Numbered from the stretch's first letter, positions 17,970-26,984 are shown. The stretch: 64,000 nt of DNA from Emcibacter sp. (GCA_021774785.1 JAJFIQ010000019.1:806001-870000), one strand, 5' to 3'. Numbers and translations are program-made. Notes: generated by a model from the letters alone, not told the origin.

Positions 17970-20285
17970 TTATTTCACATATTCTTTTGGCTTATCAGAA
18001 CTTTCATCGGTGATTTTCTTGATTGGTGCTGATGCTGGCTCAATATCGAATATCAATTTACTATCTTTTACCCGGACCAGAACCTCGCCACCGTCCACCA
18101 GTTTGCCAAACAGAAGTTCGTTTGCCAATGGTTTCTTGACATATTCCTGTATGGTTCTGGCAAGCGGGCGCGCACCATACAACGGGTCATAACCTTTTTC
18201 AGACAACCATGTTTTTGCCGCCGGCGTTAAACTAATATGCACCTTACGGTCTTCCAGCTGCATTTCCAGTTCCAGAACGAATTTTTCAACTACCTGCCCC
18301 ATAACCGCAAGTGACAAGTTTTTAAAGGGAACCGTGGCATCAAGCCGGTTTCTGAATTCAGGGGTGAAAAGCTTTTTAATGGCTTCTTCTGCATCGCCTT
18401 CACGGACGTTGGCACCAAAACCAATAGCCTCCTTGCTCATTTCCATGGCACCGGCATTGGTTGTCATTACAAGGATCACATTGCGGAAATCAATTTTCTT
18501 ACCGTTACTATCGGTTAACTTACCGTGGTCCATGACCTGTAACAGGATATTATAGATGTCAGGATGTGCTTTTTCTATCTCATCCAACAGTATGACACAA
18601 TGTGGCGACTGATCCACGGCATCGGTCAAAAGACCACCCTGATCATAACCCACATAACCGGGTGGCGCACCAATCAGACGGGAAACGGAATGCCGCTCCA
18701 TATATTCTGACATATCGAACCGGTGTAATTCCAGTCCCAAAAGGCTGGCCATTTGCTTGGTGACCTCAGTTTTACCGACACCCGTGGGGCCACAGAATAA
18801 ATAACAGCCAATGGGCTTGTCATCCTGCCGCAAACCAGCTCTGGACAGCCGTATGGCGTCTGTCAGCACCTCAATGGCCTTATCCTGACCATATATGACC
18901 CGTTTCAGGTCAGTATCAATGCTGGCGAGTATGGCCGTATCATCCTTGGATACAGATTTCGCCGGAATACGAGCAATTTTGGAAACCACCACTTCCACAT
19001 CCTCAACAGAAATTTCCTTTTTGCGCTTTTCTGGCGGCAGAAGCATCTGCGAGGCACCAACTTCGTCAATAACATCGATGGATTTATCCGGCTGTTTCCG
19101 GTCATTAATATGACGCGAGGACAAATCAACAGCAGCTTCAATAACATCGTCGCTGTATTTCACACCGTGATGTTCTTCAAAATATTTTCTGAGCCCCTTG
19201 AGAATTTCCTTGGTTTCAGGGATGGTTGGTTCCTTAATATCAATTTTCTGAAAACGTCTGAGCAACGCCCGATCTTTTTCAAAGTGGGAACGATATTCCT
19301 TGTAAGTGGTGGATCCAATGCAACGTATGGCTCCTGATGACAAGGCTGGCTTCAGCATGTTTGAGGCATCCATAGCACCGCCACTGGTTGCCCCTGCACC
19401 AATTATGGTATGAATCTCGTCAATGAACAGAATGGCTCCTTCATGCTGTTCCACTTCTGAAATGACCGCCTTCAGACGTTCTTCAAAATCTCCTCGGTAA
19501 CGGGTTCCGGCAAGCAATGTTCCCATATCAAGACAGAAAATAGTCGCATTCTGTAGAACTTCCGGAACTTTCTTCTTTATAATATGCAGGGCCAGGCCTT
19601 CGGCTATGGCTGTTTTACCAACGCCGGGATCACCAACATAAAGCGGGTTATTCTTTGATCGACGGCATAGTATCTGTATGGTGCGCTCAACTTCATGCTC
19701 ACGACCGATAAGACGATCAATCTTGCCCTCACGCGCCTTCTGGTTCAAGTCAACGCAATATTTCTCCAACGCTGTTTCTTCACGCTCTTCTTCTTCAAAG
19801 GCTTCTTCTGTCCCGGTGGTTCCTTCTTCCTTTTCGGTTTTGCCCGCTGACTTAGCTAGTCCATGGGAAACATAACTTACCGCATCGAGCCTACTCATAT
19901 CATATTGTTGTAAGAAATAAACCGCATGACTTTCCCGCTCCGAAAAGAGCGCAATAAGAACATTGGCACCGGTTACTTCTTCCCGTCCGGAACTTTGTAC
20001 ATGCAGAATTGATCTTTGGATAACCCGCTGAAAACCGGATGTGGGGCTTGCATCACCGCCCTGCTCTGTTTTAATATTTTCAAGTTCCAGATCCAAGTAT
20101 GCCTTAATCTCAGCGCGAAGTTGGCGTACATTAACGTCACATGCCCTAAGCACCGCAACCGCGTCCTTATCATCCAGCAGCCCAAATAATAAATGTTCTA
20201 AGGTGGCAAATTCATGCTTGCGCAGATTGGCCTCACCAACAGCACGGTGAAGTGTATGTTCAAGATTTGGAGAAAATGTAGGCAT
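17970..20285 (-). CDS. clpA: ATP-dependent Clp protease ATP-binding subunit ClpA
   Basis: AAA+ unfoldase that feeds substrates, including N-degron proteins delivered by ClpS, to ClpP. The start is the ATG at 20285 (MPTFSPNLEHTLHRAVGEA), preceded by AAAAGGAG; the track begins nine codons earlier. The roughly 771-aa protein has the Clp N domain (1-140), D1 with Walker A GDPGVGKTAIAEG and Walker B AILFIDEIH, and D2 with GPTGVGKTEVTKQ and CVILLDEIEKAHP. There is no ClpB-type coiled-coil insert. It starts 5 bp after the clpS stop, with the ribosome binding site inside clpS. Confidence 0.97.
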   Translation of the reverse strand: MPTFSPNLEHTLHRAVGEANLRKHEFATLEHLLFGLLDDKDAVAVLRACDVNVRQLRAEIKAYLDLELENIKTEQGGDASPTSGFQRVIQRSILHVQSSGREEVTGANVLIALFSERESHAVYFLQQYDMSRLDAVSYVSHGLAKSAGKTEKEEGTTGTEEAFEEEEREETALEKYCVDLNQKAREGKIDRLIGREHEVERTIQILCRRSKNNPLYVGDPGVGKTAIAEGLALHIIKKKVPEVLQNATIFCLDMGTLLAGTRYRGDFEERLKAVISEVEQHEGAILFIDEIHTIIGAGATSGGAMDASNMLKPALSSGAIRCIGSTTYKEYRSHFEKDRALLRRFQKIDIKEPTIPETKEILKGLRKYFEEHHGVKYSDDVIEAAVDLSSRHINDRKQPDKSIDVIDEVGASQMLLPPEKRKKEISVEDVEVVVSKIARIPAKSVSKDDTAILASIDTDLKRVIYGQDKAIEVLTDAIRLSRAGLRQDDKPIGCYLFCGPTGVGKTEVTKQMASLLGLELHRFDMSEYMERHSVSRLIGAPPGYVGYDQGGLLTDAVDQSPHCVILLDEIEKAHPDIYNILLQVMDHGKLTDSNGKKIDFRNVILVMTTNAGAMEMSKEAIGFGANVREGDAEEAIKKLFTPEFRNRLDATVPFKNLSLAVMGQVVEKFVLELEMQLEDRKVHISLTPAAKTWLSEKGYDPLYGARPLARTIQEYVKKPLANELLFGKLVDGGEVLVRVKDSKLIFDIEPASAPIKKITDESSDKPKEYVK

Positions 20286-20290
20286 GGTGG

Positions 20291-20617
20291 TTACTCCTTT
20301 TCCAAAGTACATTGCAGCGGATGATCATTGCGTCTTGCATTATCGATCACCTGCATTACCTTGGTTTCTGCTACTTCAAAACTATAAACGCCGCACAATC
20401 CGACCCCAGTTTGATGCACATTCAGCATAATCTGCACGGCTTCCTCTTCTGACTTTTGAAAATAGGTCAGAAGAATGTGAACAACGAAATCCATAGGGGT
20501 ATAATCGTCATTCAGCATAAGTACCTTATACATGGACGGTTTTTTGGTCTTGGGTCGGGTTTTGGTTAAAACACCGGTTTTACCCTTCCCTTCATCGTCC
20601 TTCTGATCTTTACTCAT
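20291..20617 (-). CDS. clpS: ClpS adaptor (N-end rule)
   Basis: 108 aa. A flexible Lys-rich N-terminal tail is followed by the ClpS core: [21 protein letters not shown] (substrate pocket strand and helix), [31 protein letters not shown] and [10 protein letters not shown]. ClpS binds the N domain of ClpA and delivers proteins with destabilising N-terminal residues. The 5-bp spacing to clpA is the normal operon arrangement. Confidence 0.97.
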   Translation of the reverse strand: MSKDQKDDEGKGKTGVLTKTRPKTKKPSMYKVLMLNDDYTPMDFVVHILLTYFQKSEEEAVQIMLNVHQTGVGLCGVYSFEVAETKVMQVIDNARRNDHPLQCTLEKE

Positions 20618-20814
20618 TGACCTGCCATTATTCTATTTGAACTTCGTATTTATATTAAATAGAAAGTCCACAGCAGATTTAAAGGCATTAGTGGAAATTT
20701 GCTGTAATAATTACCGCTAACTAAGGTTTTTCTTAATATATTTTATTCTTCTAATCCTAATGTAGCGTTAAATTTCCAAAACTTCCAGTTGGAATGGCAA
20801 GATGTTCGAAATGC

Positions 20815-20842
20815 AAAAAAAAGCCCGGCATAAAAGCCGGGC
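20815..20842 (-). terminator. Rho-independent terminator after the phasin gene
   Basis: On the - strand, GCCCGGC, a 6-base loop, GCCGGGC, then eight T residues. It is a strong GC stem 42 bp past the phasin stop. The remaining 175 bp up to clpS hold no gene that I can see; they should contain the clpS promoter. Confidence 0.92.
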
Positions 20843-20883
20843 CTGATACTTGGCAGTATCATAAACAATCCTGTTGGCAATAA

Positions 20884-21405
20884 TTAGCCAACTAGGGGAA
20901 GATTGTATTTTGTAGCAACTTCTTCGTAGCGGGCTTTTATAGGCTCAACAACTTCATTTGCTGTGTTTGATGCCGCTTCGTTAACACGTGTCGCTTCAGC
21001 AACGAACTCTTCATAACGTGTTTTAAACATCGCTGCCTGAATTTCAAAAAACTCAGCAGGTGTTTTAGCAGCAAACAATGTTTTCGCATCAGTTACATTC
21101 TTTTCAACCGCTTTCTTGGCAGTTTCGATGAAGTCAACATTCACATTCTGCGCAACTTTAACAGCAGCTTCACTTGAAGCAACAATAGCTTCATAATTCG
21201 CTTTGCCGAATTCAGTAACCTTATCAAGGTTGTTTGTGGCTTCTTTAACAGCTTTCTCAACGTTATCCTGAGCAATTTTAACAGTTTCTTTAGCAGTCTT
21301 ATGTGCAGCTTTCACTGTTTTCTGTACTGTTTCTTCAACCGTTTTCTGAGCATCGACGAAAGTTTTCTCTGCGGTAGTCTTCTTTGCATTTGTAGCTTTG
21401 GTCAT
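20884..21405 (-). CDS. Phasin family protein (PHA granule-associated)
   Basis: The start is the ATG at 21405 (MTKATNAKKTTAEKTF), preceded by AAAAGGAT; the longer ORF in the track runs back into the promoter. The 173-aa protein is Ala/Lys/Glu-rich, amphipathic and largely helical with heptad-like spacing, and has AKTPAEFFEIQAAMFKTRYEEFVAEATRVNE, the classic phasin block. Phasins coat polyhydroxyalkanoate granules. No PHA synthase is in the window. The promoter is bracketed by two PhaR-like sites, which supports the assignment. Confidence 0.9.
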   Translation of the reverse strand: MTKATNAKKTTAEKTFVDAQKTVEETVQKTVKAAHKTAKETVKIAQDNVEKAVKEATNNLDKVTEFGKANYEAIVASSEAAVKVAQNVNVDFIETAKKAVEKNVTDAKTLFAAKTPAEFFEIQAAMFKTRYEEFVAEATRVNEAASNTANEVVEPIKARYEEVATKYNLPLVG

Positions 21406-21437
21406 AATGTTATCCTTTTCAACATAGTCCATATAAT

Positions 21438-21450
21438 TTGTGCGGCGCAA
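21438..21450. promoter_or_regulatory. PhaR-like operator, promoter-proximal
   Basis: TTGTGCGGCGCAA contains TGC-GGC-GCA, an inverted TGC-N3-GCA. It lies just downstream of the predicted phasin -10 box, where a bound repressor could block elongation. The published Paracoccus PhaR sites are CTGC-N3-GCAG and CTGC-N4-GCAG; the core matches but the outer C/G pair does not. Confidence 0.5.
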
Positions 21451-21467
21451 TATTAATTTACGCCCTA

Positions 21468-21495
21468 TATATAGGGGATATATTTGGAAAGTCAA
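21468..21495 (-). promoter_or_regulatory. Phasin promoter
   Basis: On the - strand, TTGACT, a 16-bp spacer and TATATA, about 55 bp upstream of the phasin ribosome binding site. Both boxes are near consensus, fitting a gene made in large amounts under storage conditions. Confidence 0.65.
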
Positions 21496-21502
21496 ACATT
21501 TT

Positions 21503-21515
21503 TTGTGCGGTGCAA
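21503..21515. promoter_or_regulatory. PhaR-like operator, promoter-distal
   Basis: TTGTGCGGTGCAA contains TGC-GGT-GCA and differs from the promoter-proximal copy at one base. It lies immediately upstream of the -35 box. The two sites are in the same orientation about 65 bp apart. Confidence 0.5.
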
Positions 21516-21522
21516 CAAAAAA

Positions 21523-21969
21523 TTACAGCAGTATGTCCCGGGCCTGATTAAGCTTGGATGCAAAATAATCCGATCCCCCTTGATCAGGGTGCAACTTAAG
21601 CATCATTTTATGATGAGCATCTTTAATTTCGGACGGGCGGGGATTTCCGAACAGCCCCAGAATCTCAAGGGCCTCTTCCCGGGTCATTGGTGTCGTATTT
21701 AGGGGGGGCTTATTAACAGAAACGTCTGGGCCGCCACTTACAAGAAAGCGCCACAGGCTTCCCTGAGCAGAAAGAAAGGACAGAACACCTAGAATACCAC
21801 TTACTGCCACATTACCTCTGACCAAAATCAGGAAGGCCAACAGCCCGAGTATAATAGCAAAGCCAAAACGGAATATACGATTCAGTTTTTCAGATTTTGA
21901 CTGCTTCATAAATCGTGAAATTACATAAAGTAAAAATACAAAACCAATTAATACGAGGATAAACGGCAT
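21523..21969 (-). CDS. Membrane-anchored J-domain protein
   Basis: 148 aa. Two hydrophobic N-terminal segments (about 2-20 and 33-65) are followed by a short linker and a C-terminal J domain (about 95-148: TREEALEILGLFG, KLHPDQGG with the essential HPD, SKLNQARDILL). The J domain is predicted to face the cytoplasm and stimulate DnaK locally, as in TIM14/DjlA-like proteins. It starts 8 bp after mipZ and is probably cotranscribed with it. Confidence 0.88.
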   Translation of the reverse strand: MPFILVLIGFVFLLYVISRFMKQSKSEKLNRIFRFGFAIILGLLAFLILVRGNVAVSGILGVLSFLSAQGSLWRFLVSGGPDVSVNKPPLNTTPMTREEALEILGLFGNPRPSEIKDAHHKMMLKLHPDQGGSDYFASKLNQARDILL

Positions 21970-21977
21970 TTCAATTC

Positions 21978-22835
21978 CTATTCCGCAGCAGCAATAGCGA
22001 CTTTGCTCCAGCCGGGAAGTTTCAGCGCTTCCATAAGGCGTCTGATTTCCTGTCGGGCAGCCACATGGGACATGGTCATTTTCTCATGGTTATTATTTTT
22101 AAAATCAACAAGTGTAAGGCCTTTTGGGAATAATTCACGATAAATGACCCGTTCCCCAAAGCCTGCAACATAGCGAAAAGCAACTCTTTTTTGCAATTGT
22201 GTCAAAACATCATGAACCCGTCGCGTATTCTTAGCATTGAGGGATGACGTCCGGTTTCGCATCACAACCCAATCAATCGTGCCACGGTCTTTCATGGCCC
22301 GTGCCTTTCGAGCTTCCCACACCATTTCACTATAAAGACTTAATTTTTCCACCTTATAGGAATCTGGATTGACTTTAGCCAGCAAATCAATATCAACAAA
22401 ACTGTCGTTTACCGGTGTAATTAATGTATCCGCAGAAATATGGGCTAATCTGGAAAGATTACTATCACTGCCGGGGCAGTCAATTAAAATAAATTCAGAT
22501 TTTGTTTTCAATTCATCAAGCAGTGCTGAAAAATTATCTTCATCCTGCTGTTCCATCTCCTGACTTGTACCATCTTCAGTACCCATAAGAACATGTGCGT
22601 CTGGCATGGTTAATTTCAAATTATGTTGATCTGCATATATCTGCCGATTTTCAATATAACGGGCAAGGGATTTCTGACGTGAATCAAGATCAATGATGGA
22701 AACAGAGCTGCCCCGTTCCAGCAGACTGACCACAATATGCATGGCGGATGTGGACTTACCTGATCCGCCCTTTTCATTACCAACCACAATAATATGTGTT
22801 TTACCCTTTTTCTTTTGCATCTTTTTTTGGCCCAT
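21978..22835 (-). CDS. mipZ: Division-plane positioning ATPase MipZ
   Basis: ParA/MinD-superfamily P-loop ATPase that forms a gradient from ParB at the poles and inhibits FtsZ in Alphaproteobacteria. The 285-aa protein has the deviant Walker A VVGNEKGGSGKSTSAMH, IIDLDSRQKSLARYIENR and FILIDCPGSDSNLSRLAH (Walker B). The segments SEMVWEARKARA and VMRNRTSSLNAKN distinguish MipZ from chromosomal ParA. GGGGAG lies 6 bp before the ATG. A poly-Lys segment near the N terminus (QKKMQKKKGK) is notable. Confidence 0.93.
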   Translation of the reverse strand: MGQKKMQKKKGKTHIIVVGNEKGGSGKSTSAMHIVVSLLERGSSVSIIDLDSRQKSLARYIENRQIYADQHNLKLTMPDAHVLMGTEDGTSQEMEQQDEDNFSALLDELKTKSEFILIDCPGSDSNLSRLAHISADTLITPVNDSFVDIDLLAKVNPDSYKVEKLSLYSEMVWEARKARAMKDRGTIDWVVMRNRTSSLNAKNTRRVHDVLTQLQKRVAFRYVAGFGERVIYRELFPKGLTLVDFKNNNHEKMTMSHVAARQEIRRLMEALKLPGWSKVAIAAAE

Positions 22836-22915
22836 TATTGCTCCCCATTTTTTTAAAAACCCATATTTTCAATTCTAATCTCTGGTTTTTTGCCGAACAA
22901 CTAATTATAAACTGA

Positions 22916-22941
22916 CCAGATCAATCAATACCAGATCAATC
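22916..22941. repeat. Direct repeat CCAGATCAATC in the mipZ/Bax-like divergent region
   Basis: Two exact 11-bp copies are separated by 4 bp (15-bp period). They lie 15-40 bp upstream of the Bax-like start. A period near 1.5 helical turns could suit two subunits of a regulator; this is a guess. Confidence 0.4.
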
Positions 22942-22955
22942 TGAGAATAAACGAA

Positions 22956-23912
22956 ATGTATAAACGCAACAACTATAACTCACTCAAAGACACTATTCTT
23001 ATCTTCATTGCAATAGTGTTTTTTATTGGTGGGCCAATTTGGCTGGCAAACTGGCAGGTAAAGGAAAGTGAACAATATCATTCCCCCATAGAAATGGTCA
23101 AAAATATTCAGTTGCCTGACGGAACAAGCGCCATAAAACTTCTTGCCTCATACGGTTTCGATATGCAGCAGATTCGAAAAAATAATGCGACTGTTCCAGA
23201 AATATATTTTTCCAATCTGCCTCGGGAATTAACCAGAATCAAGAATACCAGGTTAAAAAAGGAATTGTTTTTTTCTTCTCTACTACCCCCCATACTGAAA
23301 GTGAATGATACCATACGCCAAGACCGTCGAAAGCTTAAAAAAATAATCCTGAAACTCACTCTGGGTACAAATATCTCTGAACCGGATTACTACTGGCTGA
23401 CACAGAAGTTAGTGCAATATAAAGTTAAAGTTCGCGATGTTAGGGATTTTGTTACACGCACAGGGGAAATTCTTGATAAATTGCTGAACCGAATGAATAT
23501 CATTCCCCCCGAACTTGCCCTTGCTCAAGCGGCACAGGAAAGTGGCTGGGGCACATCAAGATTTGCCCAGCAGGGCAACGCACTTTACGGACAATGGACT
23601 TGGGGAAGTGGATGTGGCATGGTGCCCGCACAACGGGACAAGAGCAAAACACATCGCATGAAATGCTTTAAAACTATTATAGAAGCTGTTGATAGTTATA
23701 TGTTAAACCTGAATACGCACAATGCTTATCGTTCCTTGCGGAAAGAAAGGCGTGCCTTCCGGGATGATCAAATAATTAATGTAATTGCGCTGGTTGAAAC
23801 CCTCACCAGCTATTCTGAAGAAGGTCAGCATTATGTTGAGAAAATCAAAAATATAATTCGTATTAATAATCTGAACGATTTTAATAAAGCCCGACTAGAG
23901 ACGAGTGGATAA
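22956..23912 (+). CDS. Bax-like glucosaminidase-domain protein (GH73)
   Basis: 318 aa. A single N-terminal membrane span (about 12-30, ILIFIAIVFFIGGPIWLANW) anchors the protein, with the rest in the periplasm. The C-terminal half is a GH73-type peptidoglycan-hydrolase domain with ELALAQAAQESGWGTSRFAQQGNALYGQWTWG; the Glu in AQESG is the expected catalytic acid. The architecture matches E. coli Bax. It is divergent from mipZ, and panC follows 3 bp after its stop. Confidence 0.88.
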   Translation: MYKRNNYNSLKDTILIFIAIVFFIGGPIWLANWQVKESEQYHSPIEMVKNIQLPDGTSAIKLLASYGFDMQQIRKNNATVPEIYFSNLPRELTRIKNTRLKKELFFSSLLPPILKVNDTIRQDRRKLKKIILKLTLGTNISEPDYYWLTQKLVQYKVKVRDVRDFVTRTGEILDKLLNRMNIIPPELALAQAAQESGWGTSRFAQQGNALYGQWTWGSGCGMVPAQRDKSKTHRMKCFKTIIEAVDSYMLNLNTHNAYRSLRKERRAFRDDQIINVIALVETLTSYSEEGQHYVEKIKNIIRINNLNDFNKARLETSG

Positions 23913-23915
23913 AAT

Positions 23916-24797
23916 ATGAAGAAACCTTCCGTACAGATAGTTCGCACTAAAAAAGACCTTCGCACCCAGGTCACGGAATGGCACATGAGCGGACTGAAGG
24001 TTGGCATGGTCCCCACAATGGGTGCGCTTCATCACGGTCACTTATCCTTAATCAGGGAAATACAAAAGCATGTGGACAAAGTTGTGGTCAGCATCTTTGT
24101 TAATCCAAAACAATTTGGCCCCAATGAGGATTTCGATAAATACCCCCGGTCAGAAACCACAGATATTATAAAACTGAACGAGGTAAAAACTGACCTGCTT
24201 TATGCGCCGGATGTGGGGGAAATATACCCGGATGGTTTTTTAACCATTGTTTCGGTGGCCAAAATTACAGAAGGGCTTTGTGCGGCTAAGCGACCCGGAC
24301 ATTTTGACGGCGTAACGACTGTTGTCACAAAACTTCTCCTGCAATGCTTGCCTGATGTGGCACTTTTTGGTGAAAAGGACTTTCAGCAATATACAGTTTT
24401 GAAACAGATGGCTAAAGACCTGGATATCCCGACAGAGGTTATGTGTGGTAAATTAATAAGGGACGAAGATGGGCTGGCCACATCTTCCAGAAATATTTAT
24501 CTAAGCGCTGAAGAGAGGCAAATTGCCTTGGAAATTCCGAAAACCCTAAAACAGATAATCAGTGAAATTGAGGAAGGGAAACTACCGCTTCAGGAGGCAC
24601 TGGATAAAGGCAACCAACATCTGATAGATAGCGGGTTTAAGGAGGTACAATATTTAGAAATAAGGCAGTCTGATGATTTGGAACCACTGACCCAGACATT
24701 CACAGAAACATCACCAATTTTGGCACGGATACTTGTGGCTGCTGTTGTTGGGAAAACACGCCTGATTGATAACATGCCCATTAAAATCTATTTCTAG
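23916..24797 (+). CDS. panC: Pantothenate synthetase
   Basis: Joins pantoate and beta-alanine, with ATP, to make pantothenate for coenzyme A. The 293-aa protein has VPTMGALHHGHLSLI (HxGH nucleotidyl-transferase motif), FVNPKQFGPNEDFDKYPR, PGHFDGVTTVVTKLL, LFGEKDFQQYTVLKQM (KMSKS-like region) and DEDGLATSSRNIYLS. panB is not adjacent. The gene starts 3 bp after the Bax-like gene. Its stop overlaps that of the convergent DUF1489 gene. Confidence 0.97.
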   Translation: MKKPSVQIVRTKKDLRTQVTEWHMSGLKVGMVPTMGALHHGHLSLIREIQKHVDKVVVSIFVNPKQFGPNEDFDKYPRSETTDIIKLNEVKTDLLYAPDVGEIYPDGFLTIVSVAKITEGLCAAKRPGHFDGVTTVVTKLLLQCLPDVALFGEKDFQQYTVLKQMAKDLDIPTEVMCGKLIRDEDGLATSSRNIYLSAEERQIALEIPKTLKQIISEIEEGKLPLQEALDKGNQHLIDSGFKEVQYLEIRQSDDLEPLTQTFTETSPILARILVAAVVGKTRLIDNMPIKIYF

Positions 24798-25219
24798 ATC
24801 AGGCCCATTTCCCTTAGCTTTTCTGATAAATCCTGCGGCAGGTTATCCATCTTTTCCCCTGCCTTTATATCCCTTGGTGCATCCGTAGCTTCCAGATAAC
24901 GCCATCCCTGATGGGGGCGTCGTGGTTGGCCTTCCGTACGGATGAGCGTAGTGTCCATGATTATTTTACATTTCTTACCCGTATCACTTTCTATCTCATC
25001 CAGACCTATAATCCTTTGACGCACCTGTACAAAACCCTTGATTACCCAATATATTGACCCGCCTTTCAATATTTCCTTGGCACGTTTCGGGCGAAATCTG
25101 GTGATATGATAGTTATAGAGCGTGCCGTCCGGCAACAGGTTTTCCCTGCCCTTTCTGACCTCGATCAGATGTTCGACACTGTCTATGCCGACACATAGCT
25201 TTAATATATGTACTGTCAT
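24794..25219 (-). CDS. DUF1489 family protein
   Basis: 141 aa from the ATG at 25219 (MTVHILKLCVGIDSVEHL); the track start is the preceding TTG. Recognised by GTLYNYHITRFRPKRAKEILKGGSIYWVIKGFVQVRQRI and PRRPHQGWRYLEATDAPRD, which are characteristic of this alphaproteobacterial family of unknown function. It overlaps the mgtE stop by one base (TGATG), so it is translationally coupled to the magnesium transporter. Confidence 0.88.
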   Translation of the reverse strand: MTVHILKLCVGIDSVEHLIEVRKGRENLLPDGTLYNYHITRFRPKRAKEILKGGSIYWVIKGFVQVRQRIIGLDEIESDTGKKCKIIMDTTLIRTEGQPRRPHQGWRYLEATDAPRDIKAGEKMDNLPQDLSEKLREMGLI

Positions 25220-26616
25220 CAAATTAAAACAACTGATGCTAAACCCAAAAAGGCAAAGAAACCGATCACGTCGGTAATAGTGGTCACAAATATACTGCTG
25301 GCCAATGCTGGGTCAATATTTACCCTGTCCAGTCCTACGGGAATTAAAATACCCGCCAGTCCCGCCATCACCATATTAATGATCATAGCGGCGGCAATCA
25401 CGCCCCCAAGCAAAGGATTGTCAAAATACGCCAGTGATAGCAACCCGATAATAACAGCCAAGACCACGCCATTCAGTATAGCAATGGCAAATTCCTTACC
25501 GACCACCCTATGTACGTTGGACTCTGTCAGGTCTTTGGTGGCCAGAGAACGCACTGTGACGGTCATGGTCTGGGTTCCGGCATTGCCGCCCATACTAGCC
25601 ACAATAGGCATCAAAATGGCCAGAGCCACCATCTGTTCAATACTTCCGTCAAACATGGCAATCACCATAGATGCCAGAATAGCAGTTGCCAAATTAACCA
25701 ATAGCCAGACAATACGATTCTTCGAGGCCTCAAAAATGGATTCCGTAATATCGGTTTCCTGCACACCAGCCATGCGTAAAATATCTTCCTCTGCTTCCTC
25801 GTCAATCACATCCACTACGTCATCAACGGTAATCATACCTAGCAGGCGGCCATCTTCATCAACAACCCCCATAGAGGTCAGATCATATTGCCGAAACATA
25901 TAGGCAACTTCTTCCTGGTCTAAATCAACGGGCACGACTTTCGGGTCAGTATCCATGATCTCAGAAACCGGAACAGAGTCACGGGTACGAATTAACTGGC
26001 TCAGGGAGACAGTACCAATAGGATGATGAAGCGGGTCAACGATGAAGATTTCATAAAATTCCGGCGGCAGTTCTTCTTCCGTACGTAAAAACTGTATCAC
26101 CTGCCCCACTGTCCATGAGCCGGGAACTGTAATGATATTTTTCTGGACCATACGGCCCGCACTATCCTCGGGATAAGAAAGGCCTTCTTCTACAGCAAGT
26201 CTTTCTTCATCCGGCAAGGCGGCAATGATCCGGTTACGGTCCTCAAGGTCAATATCCTCAAGAATATCAACCGCATCATCACTTTCCAGTTGGCTAATGG
26301 CCTCGACCACATGGTCGGCATCCATTTCCTTGATAACCTGATCAAGAGCCGTGTCTTCAAGTTCTGTCAGAACTTCCGGATTTAGCTGTGATCCAAAATA
26401 AGACGTAAGGTCGTTACGCTCATCTTCCCGAAGTTGTTCAAAGATGATGGCGATATCTGAGGAATGTAGCGGAGCAAGCAGATAATCAAGCTGCTCATAA
26501 TTATTTTCTCTCAAAGCATGAGAAATTTCCTCAATCAGTTCCGATGTTACTTCAAAAACATCCTGAGGAATTGGGTTGCCGTTATTATCGTTGCCAAGAG
26601 GCTCGCTCTTTTTCAT
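25219..26616 (-). CDS. mgtE: Magnesium transporter MgtE
   Basis: 465 aa. The order is typical of MgtE: cytoplasmic N domain of acidic helical repeats (about 20-140, LAPLHSSDIAIIFEQL, LESDDAVDILEDID), a pair of CBS domains (about 140-260) sensing Mg2+, and five membrane helices (about 295-465) forming the dimeric Mg2+ channel. The GGNAGTQTMTV pore motif is present in SMGGNAGTQTMTVTVRSLA. It is the first gene of a unit with DUF1489 and lies 27 bp downstream of zapA on the same strand. Confidence 0.96.
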   Translation of the reverse strand: MKKSEPLGNDNNGNPIPQDVFEVTSELIEEISHALRENNYEQLDYLLAPLHSSDIAIIFEQLREDERNDLTSYFGSQLNPEVLTELEDTALDQVIKEMDADHVVEAISQLESDDAVDILEDIDLEDRNRIIAALPDEERLAVEEGLSYPEDSAGRMVQKNIITVPGSWTVGQVIQFLRTEEELPPEFYEIFIVDPLHHPIGTVSLSQLIRTRDSVPVSEIMDTDPKVVPVDLDQEEVAYMFRQYDLTSMGVVDEDGRLLGMITVDDVVDVIDEEAEEDILRMAGVQETDITESIFEASKNRIVWLLVNLATAILASMVIAMFDGSIEQMVALAILMPIVASMGGNAGTQTMTVTVRSLATKDLTESNVHRVVGKEFAIAILNGVVLAVIIGLLSLAYFDNPLLGGVIAAAMIINMVMAGLAGILIPVGLDRVNIDPALASSIFVTTITDVIGFFAFLGLASVVLI

Positions 26617-26643
26617 GGTGCCTACCCTTGAATGTCTTTGACC

Positions 26644-26964
26644 CTAGCCTTCAGCTTCCACTTGCCGGGTGATATCTTCTATACGTTTGATGGTATGGGC
26701 GAGTGTTTTTTCCATGCTGTCAACGCTGTCCTGGGCACCTTTCATGGCCATGGGTTTGCCATCACGGGCCTCATCTAATTCATCTGCCAACAAAATTGAC
26801 GTCATCAACAGTAGCCTTATGTCAGATACCGAGCCCATAGCTTTGGCAATTTGAGAGGCCTTGTCATTAACATAGTCGGCCAGCTTCGACAGACGTTCCC
26901 CTTCCCCATCCTGACAGGCAAGGTGATAATCCTGATTATTAAATTTCACAATAACATTAGCCAT
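26644..26964 (-). CDS. zapA: Cell-division protein ZapA
   Basis: 106 aa. The N-terminal domain VIVKFNNQDYHLACQDGEGERLSKLADYVNDKASQIAKAMG and the C-terminal coiled coil (SVDSMEKTLAHTIKRIEDITRQVEAE) are standard for ZapA, which bundles FtsZ filaments at mid-cell. It lies 20 bp after the DUF4164 gene. 6S RNA often follows zapA in Alphaproteobacteria, but only 27 bp separate it from mgtE here and I see no 6S gene. Confidence 0.93.
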   Translation of the reverse strand: MANVIVKFNNQDYHLACQDGEGERLSKLADYVNDKASQIAKAMGSVSDIRLLLMTSILLADELDEARDGKPMAMKGAQDSVDSMEKTLAHTIKRIEDITRQVEAEG

Positions 26965-26984
26965 GTTTTTTCCTCAACGCATTT

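Noticed and set aside
25208-25903. 231-aa + strand ORF
   Set aside because: It lies opposite mgtE, has Thr/Ser/Ile-rich low-complexity translation and no family signature; it is an antisense shadow.
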